Shown in pieces: positions 49,132 to 58,587 of a stretch of 64,000 nt of DNA. The notes beneath the pieces are model-generated. The model did no database searches and was not told where the DNA came from. It was given only the letters and a program-made list of their open reading frames with translations. The stretch's first letter is position 1. Every line of letters starts with the position of its first letter. The stretch covers positions 1 to 64,000 of the forward strand of contig JAJSAC010000012.1 of the NCBI GenBank assembly GCA_024274915.1, written 5' to 3'. Position numbers and translations under genes: made by a program. This DNA comes from Thermodesulfobacteriota bacterium (lineage in GTDB: Bacteria; Thermosulfidibacterota; Thermosulfidibacteria; Thermosulfidibacterales; B14-G1).

Positions 49132-49494
49132 TCAGCTCCCCTTCCCTCCCCCTTGGTCCTCTTCCTGAGAAGAGGACTCTTCCCCTTGAGCCCCCTTTGC
49201 TCCCCCCTGTTCCCTCAAGGCCTCTATCTTTGCCTCCACCTCCCGGATTTCATCTCTTATACTCTTGATCTCCTGAAGGAAACCTTTAACCACTTCGTCT
49301 TCTTCCACCCGGTCCCTATCCAGATCTAAAAGATATTCCACTCTCTCCCCTAATCGGGTGTGGAGGCGGGAGATCTTCTTCTCCAAACCGCCCTTCCTCA
49401 GCTTCAGGCGGGTTGTTTCCAGAGCTGAAGTGCCCCTCTCCTTCACCTTTGTCACCCAGCTCTCCAGGTCCCTCACAAAACCATCGCCCCCCAT
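49132..49494 (-). CDS. Coiled-coil protein of unknown function
   Basis: Intact charged helical ORF; start at MGGDGF. Confidence 0.6.
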   Translation of the reverse strand: MGGDGFVRDLESWVTKVKERGTSALETTRLKLRKGGLEKKISRLHTRLGERVEYLLDLDRDRVEEDEVVKGFLQEIKSIRDEIREVEAKIEALREQGGAKGAQGEESSSQEEDQGGGKGS

Positions 49495-49589
49495 AATTTC
49501 CACCTCCTTTTTCTTGAACAACGGCTACCAGGGAATTACAAAGAAAGTCAACTTAGCGCTAACATAATCTATGGCTGGAGGACCAGAAT

Positions 49590-51806
49590 ATGCAAGGGTC
49601 CATAACACCTCAAATGATCAAAGACCACAACCTCACCATGGAGGAGTACCAACGGATTGTGGAGATTCTGGGCCGGGAGCCCAACCTGACGGAACTGGGC
49701 ATCATATCCGTAATGTGGAGCGAGCACTGCTCCTACAAAAGCTCCCGGGTCCACCTGAAGAAGCTACCCACCCGAGCCCCGTGGGTTATTCAGGGGCCAG
49801 GAGAGAACGCCGGTGTCATCGCCGTAGATGAGACTTGGGCCGTAGCCTTCAAGATGGAAAGCCACAATCACCCATCCTACATTGAACCCTTCCAGGGAGC
49901 GGCTACAGGGGTGGGGGGCATCCTAAGGGACATCTTCACCATGGGAGCTCGTCCCATCGCCTCCTTGGACTCCCTCCGTTTCGGTACCCTGGACAAACCA
50001 AGGAACCGTTACATCCTGGAAGGGGTAATCTCAGGTATTGCCTGGTACGGCAACTGTATTGGCGTCCCCACGGTAGGGGGGGAGGTCACCTTTGCCTCCT
50101 GCTACGACGGCAATCCACTGGTAAACGTGTTCAACCTGGGCCTGGTGAGGCAGGACAAAATCTTCAAGGCCAGGGCCGCTGGAGTGGGTAACCCTGTCAT
50201 CTATGTGGGTTCCAAGACGGGCAGGGACGGCATCCACGGTGCCACCATGGCCTCAGAAGAGTTCAGCGAGGACTCGGAAGAGAAGAGACCCAACGTCCAG
50301 GTGGGAGACCCATTCACCGAGAAGCTACTCATGGAAGCCTGCCTGGAAGCCTTCCAGCACGATTGGATCGTGGGCATCCAGGACATGGGAGCAGCAGGGC
50401 TCACTTGCTCCACCAGCGAGATGGCCTCCAAAGGGGGGGTGGGCATTGAGATAGACCTGGACAAGGTTCCCCAGCGAGAGGAAGGCATGACGGCCTACGA
50501 GATCATGCTTTCCGAGTCCCAGGAAAGGATGCTCCTGGTGGCCAAGAAGGGAACAGAGAGCAAGGTGATCGAGATCTTCAAAAAGTGGGGCTTGGACGCC
50601 GTGGTTATAGGTCAAGTCACCGACGACAGCCTGGTGCGGGTGTGGCACAAGGGAGAGGTGGTGGCCGAGGTTCCCGCCCTGTGCCTTACGGAGGACACCC
50701 CCGTCTATGACCGGCCCCAGGAGAAGCCCGCCTATCTGGATGAAGTCCAGACGCTAGAAGAGAAAGATATCCCTGCCCCCCCCGACATGAAGAAGGTCCT
50801 TCTAAAACTCCTGGGCCACCCCAACATAGCCAACAAGCGGTGGATTTACCGTCAGTACGACCATATGGTTAGGATAAACACCGTGGTCCTGCCAGGATCT
50901 GATGCCGCCGTCATCCGTATAAAAGGCACGGACAAGGCCGTGGCCCTTTCTTCAGACTGCAATCCCCGCTACTGCTACCTTGATCCCTACCTGGGGGCTC
51001 AACAGGCCGTGGCTGAGGCTGCCAGGAACGTGGCATGCTCCGGGGCCCTGCCCCGGGCCATCACAAACTGCCTCAACTTTGGCAACCCCGAAAAGCCCCC
51101 TGTCATGTGGACCTTTGCCCGAACCGTGGAGGGTATGGCCGAGGCTTGCCGGGTGCTGGAGACCCCCGTCACCGGCGGCAATGTCAGCTTCTACAACGAG
51201 ACCATGGGTAAGGGGATCTACCCCACCCCCACCATCGGGATGGTGGGCATCCTAGATCGGGTGGAAGACCGGGTGACCCAAGGGTTCAAGAGCCCTGGAG
51301 ACCAGGTGGCCCTTCTGGGGGAGAACAGGGGCCACCTGGGGGGCACCGAATACCTGGAGTTCATCCACGGAAAGGTTGCAGGTAAACCCCCGGCAGTGGA
51401 CTTGGAGTATGAAAGACGCCTTCACCGCCTCCTGGTCATCTTGGCCCGGGAAGGGCTCCTTCGCTCGGCCCACGACATCTCCCACGGTGGTTTAGCCGTC
51501 ACTCTGGCCGAGTGCTGCATTTCAGATGAGACACCCGTGGGTGCCTGGGTGGAGCTGAAAGACCACATACGCCCGGACGCCCTCCTCTTTGGAGAAGATC
51601 AGGGCCGGGTGATCCTCTCCCTTAGCCCAGAAAATCGGGGAAAAGTGGAGGTCCTGGCCCAAAAACACCGGATACCCTTCCAGGCTCTGGGCACCGTGGG
51701 GGGAGACACCCTAACCATCTCATGGCCCCAAGGCAAACTGGAATCCACCCTCAAAGAACTGATAGAGACCTGGAACCGGGGCCTCACCCAGTGGCTGGAA
51801 AAATGA
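49590..51806 (+). CDS. purL: Phosphoribosylformylglycinamidine synthase II
   Basis: [73 protein letters not shown]. Confidence 0.97.
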   Translation: MQGSITPQMIKDHNLTMEEYQRIVEILGREPNLTELGIISVMWSEHCSYKSSRVHLKKLPTRAPWVIQGPGENAGVIAVDETWAVAFKMESHNHPSYIEPFQGAATGVGGILRDIFTMGARPIASLDSLRFGTLDKPRNRYILEGVISGIAWYGNCIGVPTVGGEVTFASCYDGNPLVNVFNLGLVRQDKIFKARAAGVGNPVIYVGSKTGRDGIHGATMASEEFSEDSEEKRPNVQVGDPFTEKLLMEACLEAFQHDWIVGIQDMGAAGLTCSTSEMASKGGVGIEIDLDKVPQREEGMTAYEIMLSESQERMLLVAKKGTESKVIEIFKKWGLDAVVIGQVTDDSLVRVWHKGEVVAEVPALCLTEDTPVYDRPQEKPAYLDEVQTLEEKDIPAPPDMKKVLLKLLGHPNIANKRWIYRQYDHMVRINTVVLPGSDAAVIRIKGTDKAVALSSDCNPRYCYLDPYLGAQQAVAEAARNVACSGALPRAITNCLNFGNPEKPPVMWTFARTVEGMAEACRVLETPVTGGNVSFYNETMGKGIYPTPTIGMVGILDRVEDRVTQGFKSPGDQVALLGENRGHLGGTEYLEFIHGKVAGKPPAVDLEYERRLHRLLVILAREGLLRSAHDISHGGLAVTLAECCISDETPVGAWVELKDHIRPDALLFGEDQGRVILSLSPENRGKVEVLAQKHRIPFQALGTVGGDTLTISWPQGKLESTLKELIETWNRGLTQWLEK

Positions 51807-51928
51807 GAAAAGAGCCCCTATACCGCAATCTAAGCAATACTGTCCGGTGCTGCACCCAGTGCTGGCCCACCACGCCAGGAAACACCTCCAATCTCCAAGG
51901 CCATATCCACAAAGGAGGGGAATCGTGA
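51803..51928 (+). CDS. Candidate 41-aa small protein (RCCxxCW motif), coupled to purL and the MBL gene
   Basis: [45 protein letters not shown] overlap with purL stop and GTGA overlap with next start. Confidence 0.4.
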   Translation: MRKEPLYRNLSNTVRCCTQCWPTTPGNTSNLQGHIHKGGES

Positions 51929-52623
51929 CCATCAAAGTGGTCTTTGAAAACCGGCCCCATCACCCCCGATGCATCCCCATGTGGGGGTTCTCCTGCTACA
52001 TACCCCAGTACAAACTCCTTTTCGACACCGGATCCACCGGAGCTGTGCTCTTACGCAACATGGAGATCCTGGAAATCACGCCCTCAGAGATTGAACGCAT
52101 CGTTCTCTCCCACTTCCACTGGGACCACACAGGCGGCCTCTTAGATCTCCTCCAGCTCCACGGGCAGAAAGAGGTTTTCCTCCACTCCGACTTCTCCCTC
52201 ACCTTCGCCAGCGAAGCGGAGAATCTGGGAGCCAGGGTGGTTATAGAAGACCGTCCAAAAGAACTGACCCCCGGCGCCATCACCACGGGCGTCTTGACAG
52301 GACCCCTCATCGAACAAGGGCTCCTCGTCCATGGTCCCAAGGGATGGGTCCTCCTCACAGGCTGTGCCCATCCGGGAATTGTGACCATGGTTAAAGCAGC
52401 CACAGAAGTGGCAAAAGAACCCGTATACCTGGTCATGGGAGGGTTCCATCTCCTCGGCCTCTCTCCCTCCCAAGTGGCTGGTGTGGCCCGTCAACTACTG
52501 AGCCTTGACGTGGCCCTGGTGGCCCCGTGCCATTGCACAGAGGACAAAGCCATAGAAACCTTTGCCGGCATCTATGGAGAGCGTTGTCTCCTTGTGGGAG
52601 CCGGATCGGTGATGGAGGTGTAA
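51925..52623 (+). CDS. MBL-fold metallohydrolase
   Basis: FDTGSTGAVLLRN, VLSHFHWDHTGGL, VLLTGCAHPGIVTMVKAA; GTG start preceded by AAAGGAGGGG. Confidence 0.88.
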   Translation: MTIKVVFENRPHHPRCIPMWGFSCYIPQYKLLFDTGSTGAVLLRNMEILEITPSEIERIVLSHFHWDHTGGLLDLLQLHGQKEVFLHSDFSLTFASEAENLGARVVIEDRPKELTPGAITTGVLTGPLIEQGLLVHGPKGWVLLTGCAHPGIVTMVKAATEVAKEPVYLVMGGFHLLGLSPSQVAGVARQLLSLDVALVAPCHCTEDKAIETFAGIYGERCLLVGAGSVMEV

Positions 52624-52624
52624 A

Positions 52625-53314
52625 ATGAAAACCGCAAAAAAGGCCCTACCCCTTTTTCTGGCCCTAGCCCTATTCTCCTGCATGGCCTATTCCCCGAAAC
52701 CCCATCCTTACCCACCCCCTCCCCCCTGGAAAGCCCATGTCTCCCCCCTCTTGCTCTATCCCAGCCTAGTCCATCTCCACAAAACCCAACGGGAAAAGGC
52801 AGTCCACCTCTACAACCTCACCAGACACACCCTCCACGTAGAGGTGAAGTCCCTCTGCAAGAGACTGAAACTCGACAGCCCCCGGTCCTTAACCCTGCCA
52901 CCCATGGGCTCGGTGCCCCTGGTCTTCCATTACGCCAAAAAGCCTAGGAAACGCCTGTGCAATATGAAGATTAAAGGGCAGGGAAGAATGGCCCACAGGG
53001 TGGAAATTCTAAAGGTAGCGTGGAAGGTGGGCAAATCTCCCCAGGAGAAAGACAAAAGAGTGATCACCCTGCCCTCCCTCCTCAGAAGTGACGACCCATG
53101 GCTGTGGCTGGTGAATCCCCACAAACACCAGGCCAAAGTGGACCTAAGCCCCCCCTGGGGACTCAGGATTCACCCCGACAAGGTGAAGATACCCCCCTAT
53201 AGGGTCAAAAGGGTGAAGCTGGTGTGGCAACCCTACGGTAGCAGTGGCTCCCTGTATCTGAAAGTCAAAACCAGAGACCGGAAATATCACTTGAAGGTGG
53301 ATGTCCTGCGATAA
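52625..53314 (+). CDS. Putative lipoprotein of unknown function
   Basis: Lipobox-like LALALFSC; beta-rich, no family recognised. Confidence 0.65.
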   Translation: MKTAKKALPLFLALALFSCMAYSPKPHPYPPPPPWKAHVSPLLLYPSLVHLHKTQREKAVHLYNLTRHTLHVEVKSLCKRLKLDSPRSLTLPPMGSVPLVFHYAKKPRKRLCNMKIKGQGRMAHRVEILKVAWKVGKSPQEKDKRVITLPSLLRSDDPWLWLVNPHKHQAKVDLSPPWGLRIHPDKVKIPPYRVKRVKLVWQPYGSSGSLYLKVKTRDRKYHLKVDVLR

Positions 53315-53321
53315 TCCTTAA

Positions 53322-53363
53322 GGATAGGGGCCCACTACCCTTAGAAGGAAAGGGCCCCTATCC
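53322..53363. terminator. Bidirectional hairpin between convergent genes
   Basis: GGATAGGGGCCC (53322-53333) / GGGCCCCTATCC (53352-53363), 12-bp perfect stem; no clear T-run. Confidence 0.5.
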
Positions 53364-54230
53364 GCCTACAGCCCCATCCTGAATAGGTCTAATGTAAGTA
53401 ATCCGATCTATGCGGAAGGTCTTCACACGGCCCTCGGGGGTACACAGGGCCTTGAGGTAGTGGACCTTACCGGTGGAGAAGAGGGCCAAGGGAGAAATAC
53501 ACCGCCGACCTTGGACATCTCCACCGTCATAGAAGATCTCCAAGGCCTTCCCCTCCCTCACCGCAAGAAGGAGCCTCTCCACCCGGCTGTCTCTCCTACC
53601 CACCTCGTCCCAACGGGCCTGGTAGCGGAGCATGGAGTCAGGTGGACCAAAGAGGGAAAAGAGCTCAGATACCCTATCATAGGGCCCCAACCCCAACTTT
53701 TTCATCATACCTGTGAATATGTAGGCCGTATGCTTGGCATCGGCTAAAGCCCTATGGCAGCCCTTAAAAGGACTCCTCCACACATGGATAAGGTACGAGA
53801 GGCTGTGGTCAGCCACCTCAGGAAAATGGCGGCGGGATATGCGACGGGTGTCCAGCACAGGATTATCCAACAGAGATATACCTCTGCGCTGGAAGTTTAT
53901 GGAAAGTACCTTGAGATCAAAAGAGGCGTTATGGGCCACCAAGATACTTCCTTTCACAAAATCTTTAAACCTGTGGGCCACCACACTAAAGGGGGGGGCA
54001 TGGCGAACCATAGTATTGTCTATTCCGTGGATCCTCACCACCTTTTCAGGAATTGACACGGGGGGCTTTACCAGACTTACGAAGGTGTCCACCATCCTCC
54101 CATCCCGTATCTTAGCCGCCCCTAGCTCCACCACATGGGACAAGGGTGAGAGCCCCGTAGTCTCCGTGTCAAAGACCACTATGGGCACATCTTTTATGAG
54201 CAGAGACTCCAACAGCCTCCTCCTTTCCAT
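53358..54230 (-). CDS. DnaQ-family 3'-5' exonuclease fused to a WYL-like C-terminal domain
   Basis: VFDTETTGLSPLSHVVELGAAKI, LVAHNASFDLKVL, HRALADAKHTAYIF; C-terminal REGKALEIFYDGG...RCISPLALFSTGKVHYLKALCTPEGRVKTFRIDRI. Confidence 0.85.
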   Translation of the reverse strand: MERRRLLESLLIKDVPIVVFDTETTGLSPLSHVVELGAAKIRDGRMVDTFVSLVKPPVSIPEKVVRIHGIDNTMVRHAPPFSVVAHRFKDFVKGSILVAHNASFDLKVLSINFQRRGISLLDNPVLDTRRISRRHFPEVADHSLSYLIHVWRSPFKGCHRALADAKHTAYIFTGMMKKLGLGPYDRVSELFSLFGPPDSMLRYQARWDEVGRRDSRVERLLLAVREGKALEIFYDGGDVQGRRCISPLALFSTGKVHYLKALCTPEGRVKTFRIDRITYIRPIQDGAVGG

Positions 54231-54285
54231 ATATCCCCACCAGTACCATACTCCCCTATCTCCCGGTGATTCAAGGGAAGAATAC

Positions 54286-54501
54286 CAGGACTTCCCCCAG
54301 TTCTACCCTCAGATGGCAGGGCGGGGCGTTCCGAGCGCAGAGATGATAGCTCATAGCTCGTAGTTCATGGTTCATAGCTCACAGTTGCTATCAGCCATGG
54401 GCAAGGGAGGAATGCCCCGCCCTTTCACTTATCTGAAAGGTAAAGTCTAGGATTCTGAACGCCATACCTTCACCAAGAAGGGATTTTTGGGGGAAGTCCA
54501 G
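54286..54501. mobile_element. MITE-like element, copy 2 (216 bp), intergenic
   Basis: TIRs CAGGACTTCCCCCA / TGGGGGAAGTCCAG (13/14); direct repeat GAAGAATAC at 54277-54285 and 54501-54509; extended similarity to 28607-28849. Confidence 0.9.
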
Positions 54502-54522
54502 AAGAATACAGAAATTCACTCC

Positions 54523-55263
54523 TCAACCTGGCACTCCATTGTTATTCACTAGCTCCAGGACCTGGATAAGACGAGATATGGTATGATGGGGCTTGGGCAG
54601 GTGACTCGGATATCCCTTCCCCTCTGGGTCATAATGCACAGCACCCATGCCCACCCTCAAAGCACCTAACACATCGGCCTCCGGGGTGTCCCCCACGTGA
54701 AGGGCGGCCTCGGGCTTCACACCCATATGATAAAGGGCCATACGAAAGATCTCTGGCCTAGGCTTTCTAAACCTCACCTCTGAAGAGAAGAGTAGCACTT
54801 TAAATTTGGGATAGACCCCGTAGTGTTTAAGCAAAGCGCGCTCGATCTGTCCATGAATGGTATTGGAGATAATGGCCAGCTTCACCCCCCGCCTCTCCAA
54901 CTCCCCCAGAGTTTCCATAGCCCCAGGCAGTGGACCGGGCAACCTCTCAAAAACCGCCTTTACGTAAGCCTTTTCCAAAACGTCCAACGGGGCATTCCCC
55001 ACCCCCAGATAGGCCACAGTCCGTCTGATCACCTCGTCCAGGGGCACCTCTAAGCCCGATGTCTCCCTCTCCAAGTTCATTTACACCACCACTTCATAAA
55101 AGGCCTCCTCCACCTTCTCGGGAGGCACCCCTAATACTTGGGAAAAAGATTTAACCCGGAGTCTTCTCACCTCTTCCAATTCCTGAGGCGACAGAAAACC
55201 AAAGAGGGTCTCCCAGAAATCGAAAGTGACCGCCTCTATCCCACCCACTCTCTTCCCTCCCAC
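54523..55263 (-). pseudogene. HAD-family hydrolase split by an in-frame TAA at 55081-55083
   Basis: ORF 55081-55263 has motif I (VTFDFWETLFGF); ORF 54523-55080, same frame, has motifs II-IV (LAIISNT, RKPRPEIF, HVGDTPEADVLGA). Confidence 0.8.
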
Positions 55264-55269
55264 ACCATC

Positions 55270-55911
55270 TCATCTAACCCCCACAGAAAAGAAATAAAAA
55301 CCAAAAACCAAGAGGACCAAGGCACAACCCTTTAGAAGCCACGAATAGGTCTTGGCCCCCATAAACCTCCTCCCCGAAGCCACCAGACCGGAAACCAGAG
55401 AGTACCATGCCAGGTCTGCCATGATGTGCCCCACATAGAAAACCAGCACCCCCCTCCACCCCTCCTTCAAGGCAATAGTGAGATATGCCAAACCGATGGT
55501 GGCCCACCAGAGGAACCAGTATGGATTAGAAAGGCTGGTTAGCACACCCTTCACGGGCAAATCCCTCCATCCGACATCGCTGGCTTCCTTGTCTCCGGGA
55601 GAAAAGGGCACCAAAGAGTCCCTATAAGTCTGCCAAGCCAACCAAAGCAAGACCCCCCCTCCCCCCAGCCCCAAAATTCTAGCAGCCAAAGGTCCCCTGA
55701 GAGCCTCCCCAAGGCCCAACACTACCGCCACCACCACGGGGATCTCCAAGATGGCATGGCCCAGGACAATGAGGGGACCTACCTTGAAGCCCCTTCTGGC
55801 TGACTCTGCCAGGGTGATGGTGAGAACGGGACCCGGGGAAGCCGCCCCCGAAAAGGCCACCAAAAAGGAACCCACAGCTATAACAGTCAATCCCTCCACC
55901 ATATCCCTCAA
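55270..55911 (-). CDS. LysE-family translocator
   Basis: FLVAFSGAASPGPVLTITLAESARRGFKVGPLIVLGHAILE; 6-TM profile; SNPYWFLWW. Confidence 0.88.
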   Translation of the reverse strand: MRDMVEGLTVIAVGSFLVAFSGAASPGPVLTITLAESARRGFKVGPLIVLGHAILEIPVVVAVVLGLGEALRGPLAARILGLGGGGVLLWLAWQTYRDSLVPFSPGDKEASDVGWRDLPVKGVLTSLSNPYWFLWWATIGLAYLTIALKEGWRGVLVFYVGHIMADLAWYSLVSGLVASGRRFMGAKTYSWLLKGCALVLLVFGFYFFSVGVR

Positions 55912-56072
55912 AAAAACCTAAGCTCAGATTTCTACCAGATGGAAAAGGGGGAAACCAGAGGCCTACAAAAAAACCACGCTAAGGAACGATACAACTAATA
56001 AAATCTGTTTTTGTTTATTGATATTTACAACAACTTGTTCTATCATGTTTCTAACAGACAGAAGGAACAAAT

Positions 56073-57473
56073 ATGAAAACCTTATCGAGAGAAACCAAAC
56101 GCAATATCAAAAAATCCCGGCCCTATCCCATCCGGAGCAGCTTCTCCTCAACCCTTTACGTCCTTTGGGCCATCCTTCTAGCCCTGGGGGCCCCCCTGGG
56201 ATGGCTCATCATGGAAAGAGCTCTAAATCTCACTGCACCATCCCCCTACAGGGACGTACTCTACACCTACATCACCCTGGGTACAGCCCTGGCATTCGCC
56301 ATCTTTGCGGGCATCACTATGACCCGGATGGAGAGAGAAAAGAAACTCATCCATGAACTCTCAAGATCCCAGGCAGAGTTGGAAAAAAAGGAAGAAATAG
56401 CCTACCACGAGTTGGAAATCACCAAGGAGAGAATGCTCAAGATCAGCCAGCTGGGAGCACTAATAGGCCAGTCCACCAAGGAAGAAGAGGTCTACTATAA
56501 ACTGGCCCACGCTGCCCACGTGGCCCTCAACTTCGACAGGGTTATGGTGTACAAGAGAAAGGCAGAAGGGCTAGTCATTGTGGAAGCCCGGGGGATAAAG
56601 ATGAAGAACAAGGAGGAGGAAAAGGCCTTAGAAAACCTGACCATACCCTGCTCCCCAGATGCAGGGGCAGTGGGAATAGCGTGCCAGGAGAACCGGGCCC
56701 TGATCTTTGCTTCGGAAGATTTCATCCCTCCCAAATACCGTCTAAAACCCCCTTTTGATCAAATCAGGGCCATCCGCTCCCGATCCTTCCTCCTGGTGCC
56801 TGTGAAGATAGAAAGGGAGAGATACGCCAGGGCCATCGTAGCCGCCGACAGAAAATATAAAAGGACTGATGTCACCAGCGACGACTTGGTCTCTTTGGAG
56901 ATCCTGGCCGACATAGCTGGCACCACCCTGGCCCGTCTGAAGGTAGAAAAAAAGCTGGAGGTCCTAGCCACCACCGATGGCCTCACCGGTATCCTAAACC
57001 GCCGCACATGGATGGAAATGGCTGAGAAAGAACTCTCTAGAGCCCTAAGATATAGATATCCCTTCTCAATAATTATGTTAGACATAGACGATTTCAAGAC
57101 AGTCAACGACACTTGGGGGCACCAGGCGGGAGACAAGGTACTACAAACCATTGGATCCATTCTGAGAAAGAATTCCAGGAAGGTAGATCTACCGGGAAGA
57201 TACGGCGGAGAGGAGTTCGTTGTACTCCTTCCCCACACAGAGGGCGAAGTGGCTCTCTCGGTGGCTGAAAGGATGCGGCAAGCCATAGAAATAGCCAATA
57301 TGGAGATTTCCCAGGAGGTCACTGCAACCTTCGGGGTGTCATGGTTCAACCCCGAGACACCGGACTCCACCCTAGATCAAATTCTCCTCAGAGCGGACAA
57401 GGCCCTTTACCAAGGGAAACATATGGGTAAAAATAGAGTGGTAGCCAGCTGGGATATTTCCACGGGAGGGTGA
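56073..57473 (+). CDS. Diguanylate cyclase (two TM helices, GAF, GGDEF)
   Basis: TTDGLTGILNRRTWMEM, LDIDDFKTVNDTWGHQAGD, RYGGEEFVVLLP; RKVD I-site five residues upstream. Confidence 0.93.
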   Translation: MKTLSRETKRNIKKSRPYPIRSSFSSTLYVLWAILLALGAPLGWLIMERALNLTAPSPYRDVLYTYITLGTALAFAIFAGITMTRMEREKKLIHELSRSQAELEKKEEIAYHELEITKERMLKISQLGALIGQSTKEEEVYYKLAHAAHVALNFDRVMVYKRKAEGLVIVEARGIKMKNKEEEKALENLTIPCSPDAGAVGIACQENRALIFASEDFIPPKYRLKPPFDQIRAIRSRSFLLVPVKIERERYARAIVAADRKYKRTDVTSDDLVSLEILADIAGTTLARLKVEKKLEVLATTDGLTGILNRRTWMEMAEKELSRALRYRYPFSIIMLDIDDFKTVNDTWGHQAGDKVLQTIGSILRKNSRKVDLPGRYGGEEFVVLLPHTEGEVALSVAERMRQAIEIANMEISQEVTATFGVSWFNPETPDSTLDQILLRADKALYQGKHMGKNRVVASWDISTGG

Positions 57474-57474
57474 G

Positions 57475-58041
57475 ATGAAGAAGAAAAGGGTGAGTTTCCC
57501 CACGGGAGGCCCCCAGAACACCGAGAAGACCTTGGAGGTGGCCAGGGCCGTGGCCCTCGAAAAGGGTATATCCCACGTGGTGGTGGCCTCCACCCGGGGA
57601 GAAACGGGCCTGAAAGCTGCACGGATCTTCAAGGGCACTGGCATCAAGGTGATCGTGGTGACCCACAACACAGGTTTCAAAGAGCCTGGTGAACAGGAGA
57701 TGGACCCCGCTGTGAAGGAAGATCTGGAGAGGGAAGGGGTCACCGTCTACACGGGCACTATGGTCCTGCGGAACCTGGGCACAGCCATAAGGGATCTGCA
57801 AGGCTACTCCCAACAAGACCTTGTGGCTAACACCCTAAGGATACTGGGAGAAGGGGTAAAGGTCTGCGCCGAGATGGCCGCCATGGTGTGCGACGCGGGA
57901 CTGGTTCCGCCCCAGGAGATCATAACTGTAGCGGGCACCCGAACAGGAGCCGACACGGCGGCGATCATTCTGGCCCAGCCTTCAAACCGTTTCTTTAAGA
58001 TGAAAATCCGAGAACTCCTGGCCAAGCCCTGGGACTGGTAG
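57475..58041 (+). CDS. Stand-alone pyruvate-kinase alpha/beta-domain-like protein (COG1751-type)
   Basis: [70 protein letters not shown]. Confidence 0.8.
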   Translation: MKKKRVSFPTGGPQNTEKTLEVARAVALEKGISHVVVASTRGETGLKAARIFKGTGIKVIVVTHNTGFKEPGEQEMDPAVKEDLEREGVTVYTGTMVLRNLGTAIRDLQGYSQQDLVANTLRILGEGVKVCAEMAAMVCDAGLVPPQEIITVAGTRTGADTAAIILAQPSNRFFKMKIRELLAKPWDW

Positions 58042-58043
58042 CC

Positions 58044-58577
58044 ATGAAACGAGCCCTCCTCATGGGCAGATTTCAGCCTTTCCACCTGGGACACCTCCAG
58101 GTGGTGCGCGATATCCTTGAGGAGTTCCCCCAACTCATCGTGGCTGTGGGCTCCGCCACCTTTAACTATCTGGAAAAGAGCCCTTTCACGGCAGGGGAAA
58201 GGATCTGGATGATCCACGAGGCCCTGGCGGAGGCTGGCCTGGACATGAGCAGAGTCTACATCACCGCCTATCCCAACATAGAGAACAACGCGGCCTGGGC
58301 CGCCCATCTCCAATCCCTCCTTCCCCCCTTCCAAGTGGCCTTCACGGGTAACGCCCTGCCCCATATCCTTCTCAAAGAGGCGGGCATTGAAGTGAGGCCC
58401 TTGGAGATGATCAACCGAGAACTCTACTGCGCTTCCGAAATCCGTCGTCGCATGCTGGAGGAAGAAGACTGGGAATCTCTAGTACCCCCTGCCGTGGCCA
58501 GAATCATAAATACCATCGGAGGAGTTGAAAGACTCAAATTCATTGTGAAAGGCGAGTCGGATCCCCTCCACTGGTAG
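58044..58577 (+). CDS. nadM: Nicotinamide-nucleotide adenylyltransferase, archaeal NadM type
   Basis: [33 protein letters not shown]-like region [23 protein letters not shown]. Confidence 0.88.
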   Translation: MKRALLMGRFQPFHLGHLQVVRDILEEFPQLIVAVGSATFNYLEKSPFTAGERIWMIHEALAEAGLDMSRVYITAYPNIENNAAWAAHLQSLLPPFQVAFTGNALPHILLKEAGIEVRPLEMINRELYCASEIRRRMLEEEDWESLVPPAVARIINTIGGVERLKFIVKGESDPLHW

Positions 58578-58587
58578 GAGACAGAAC

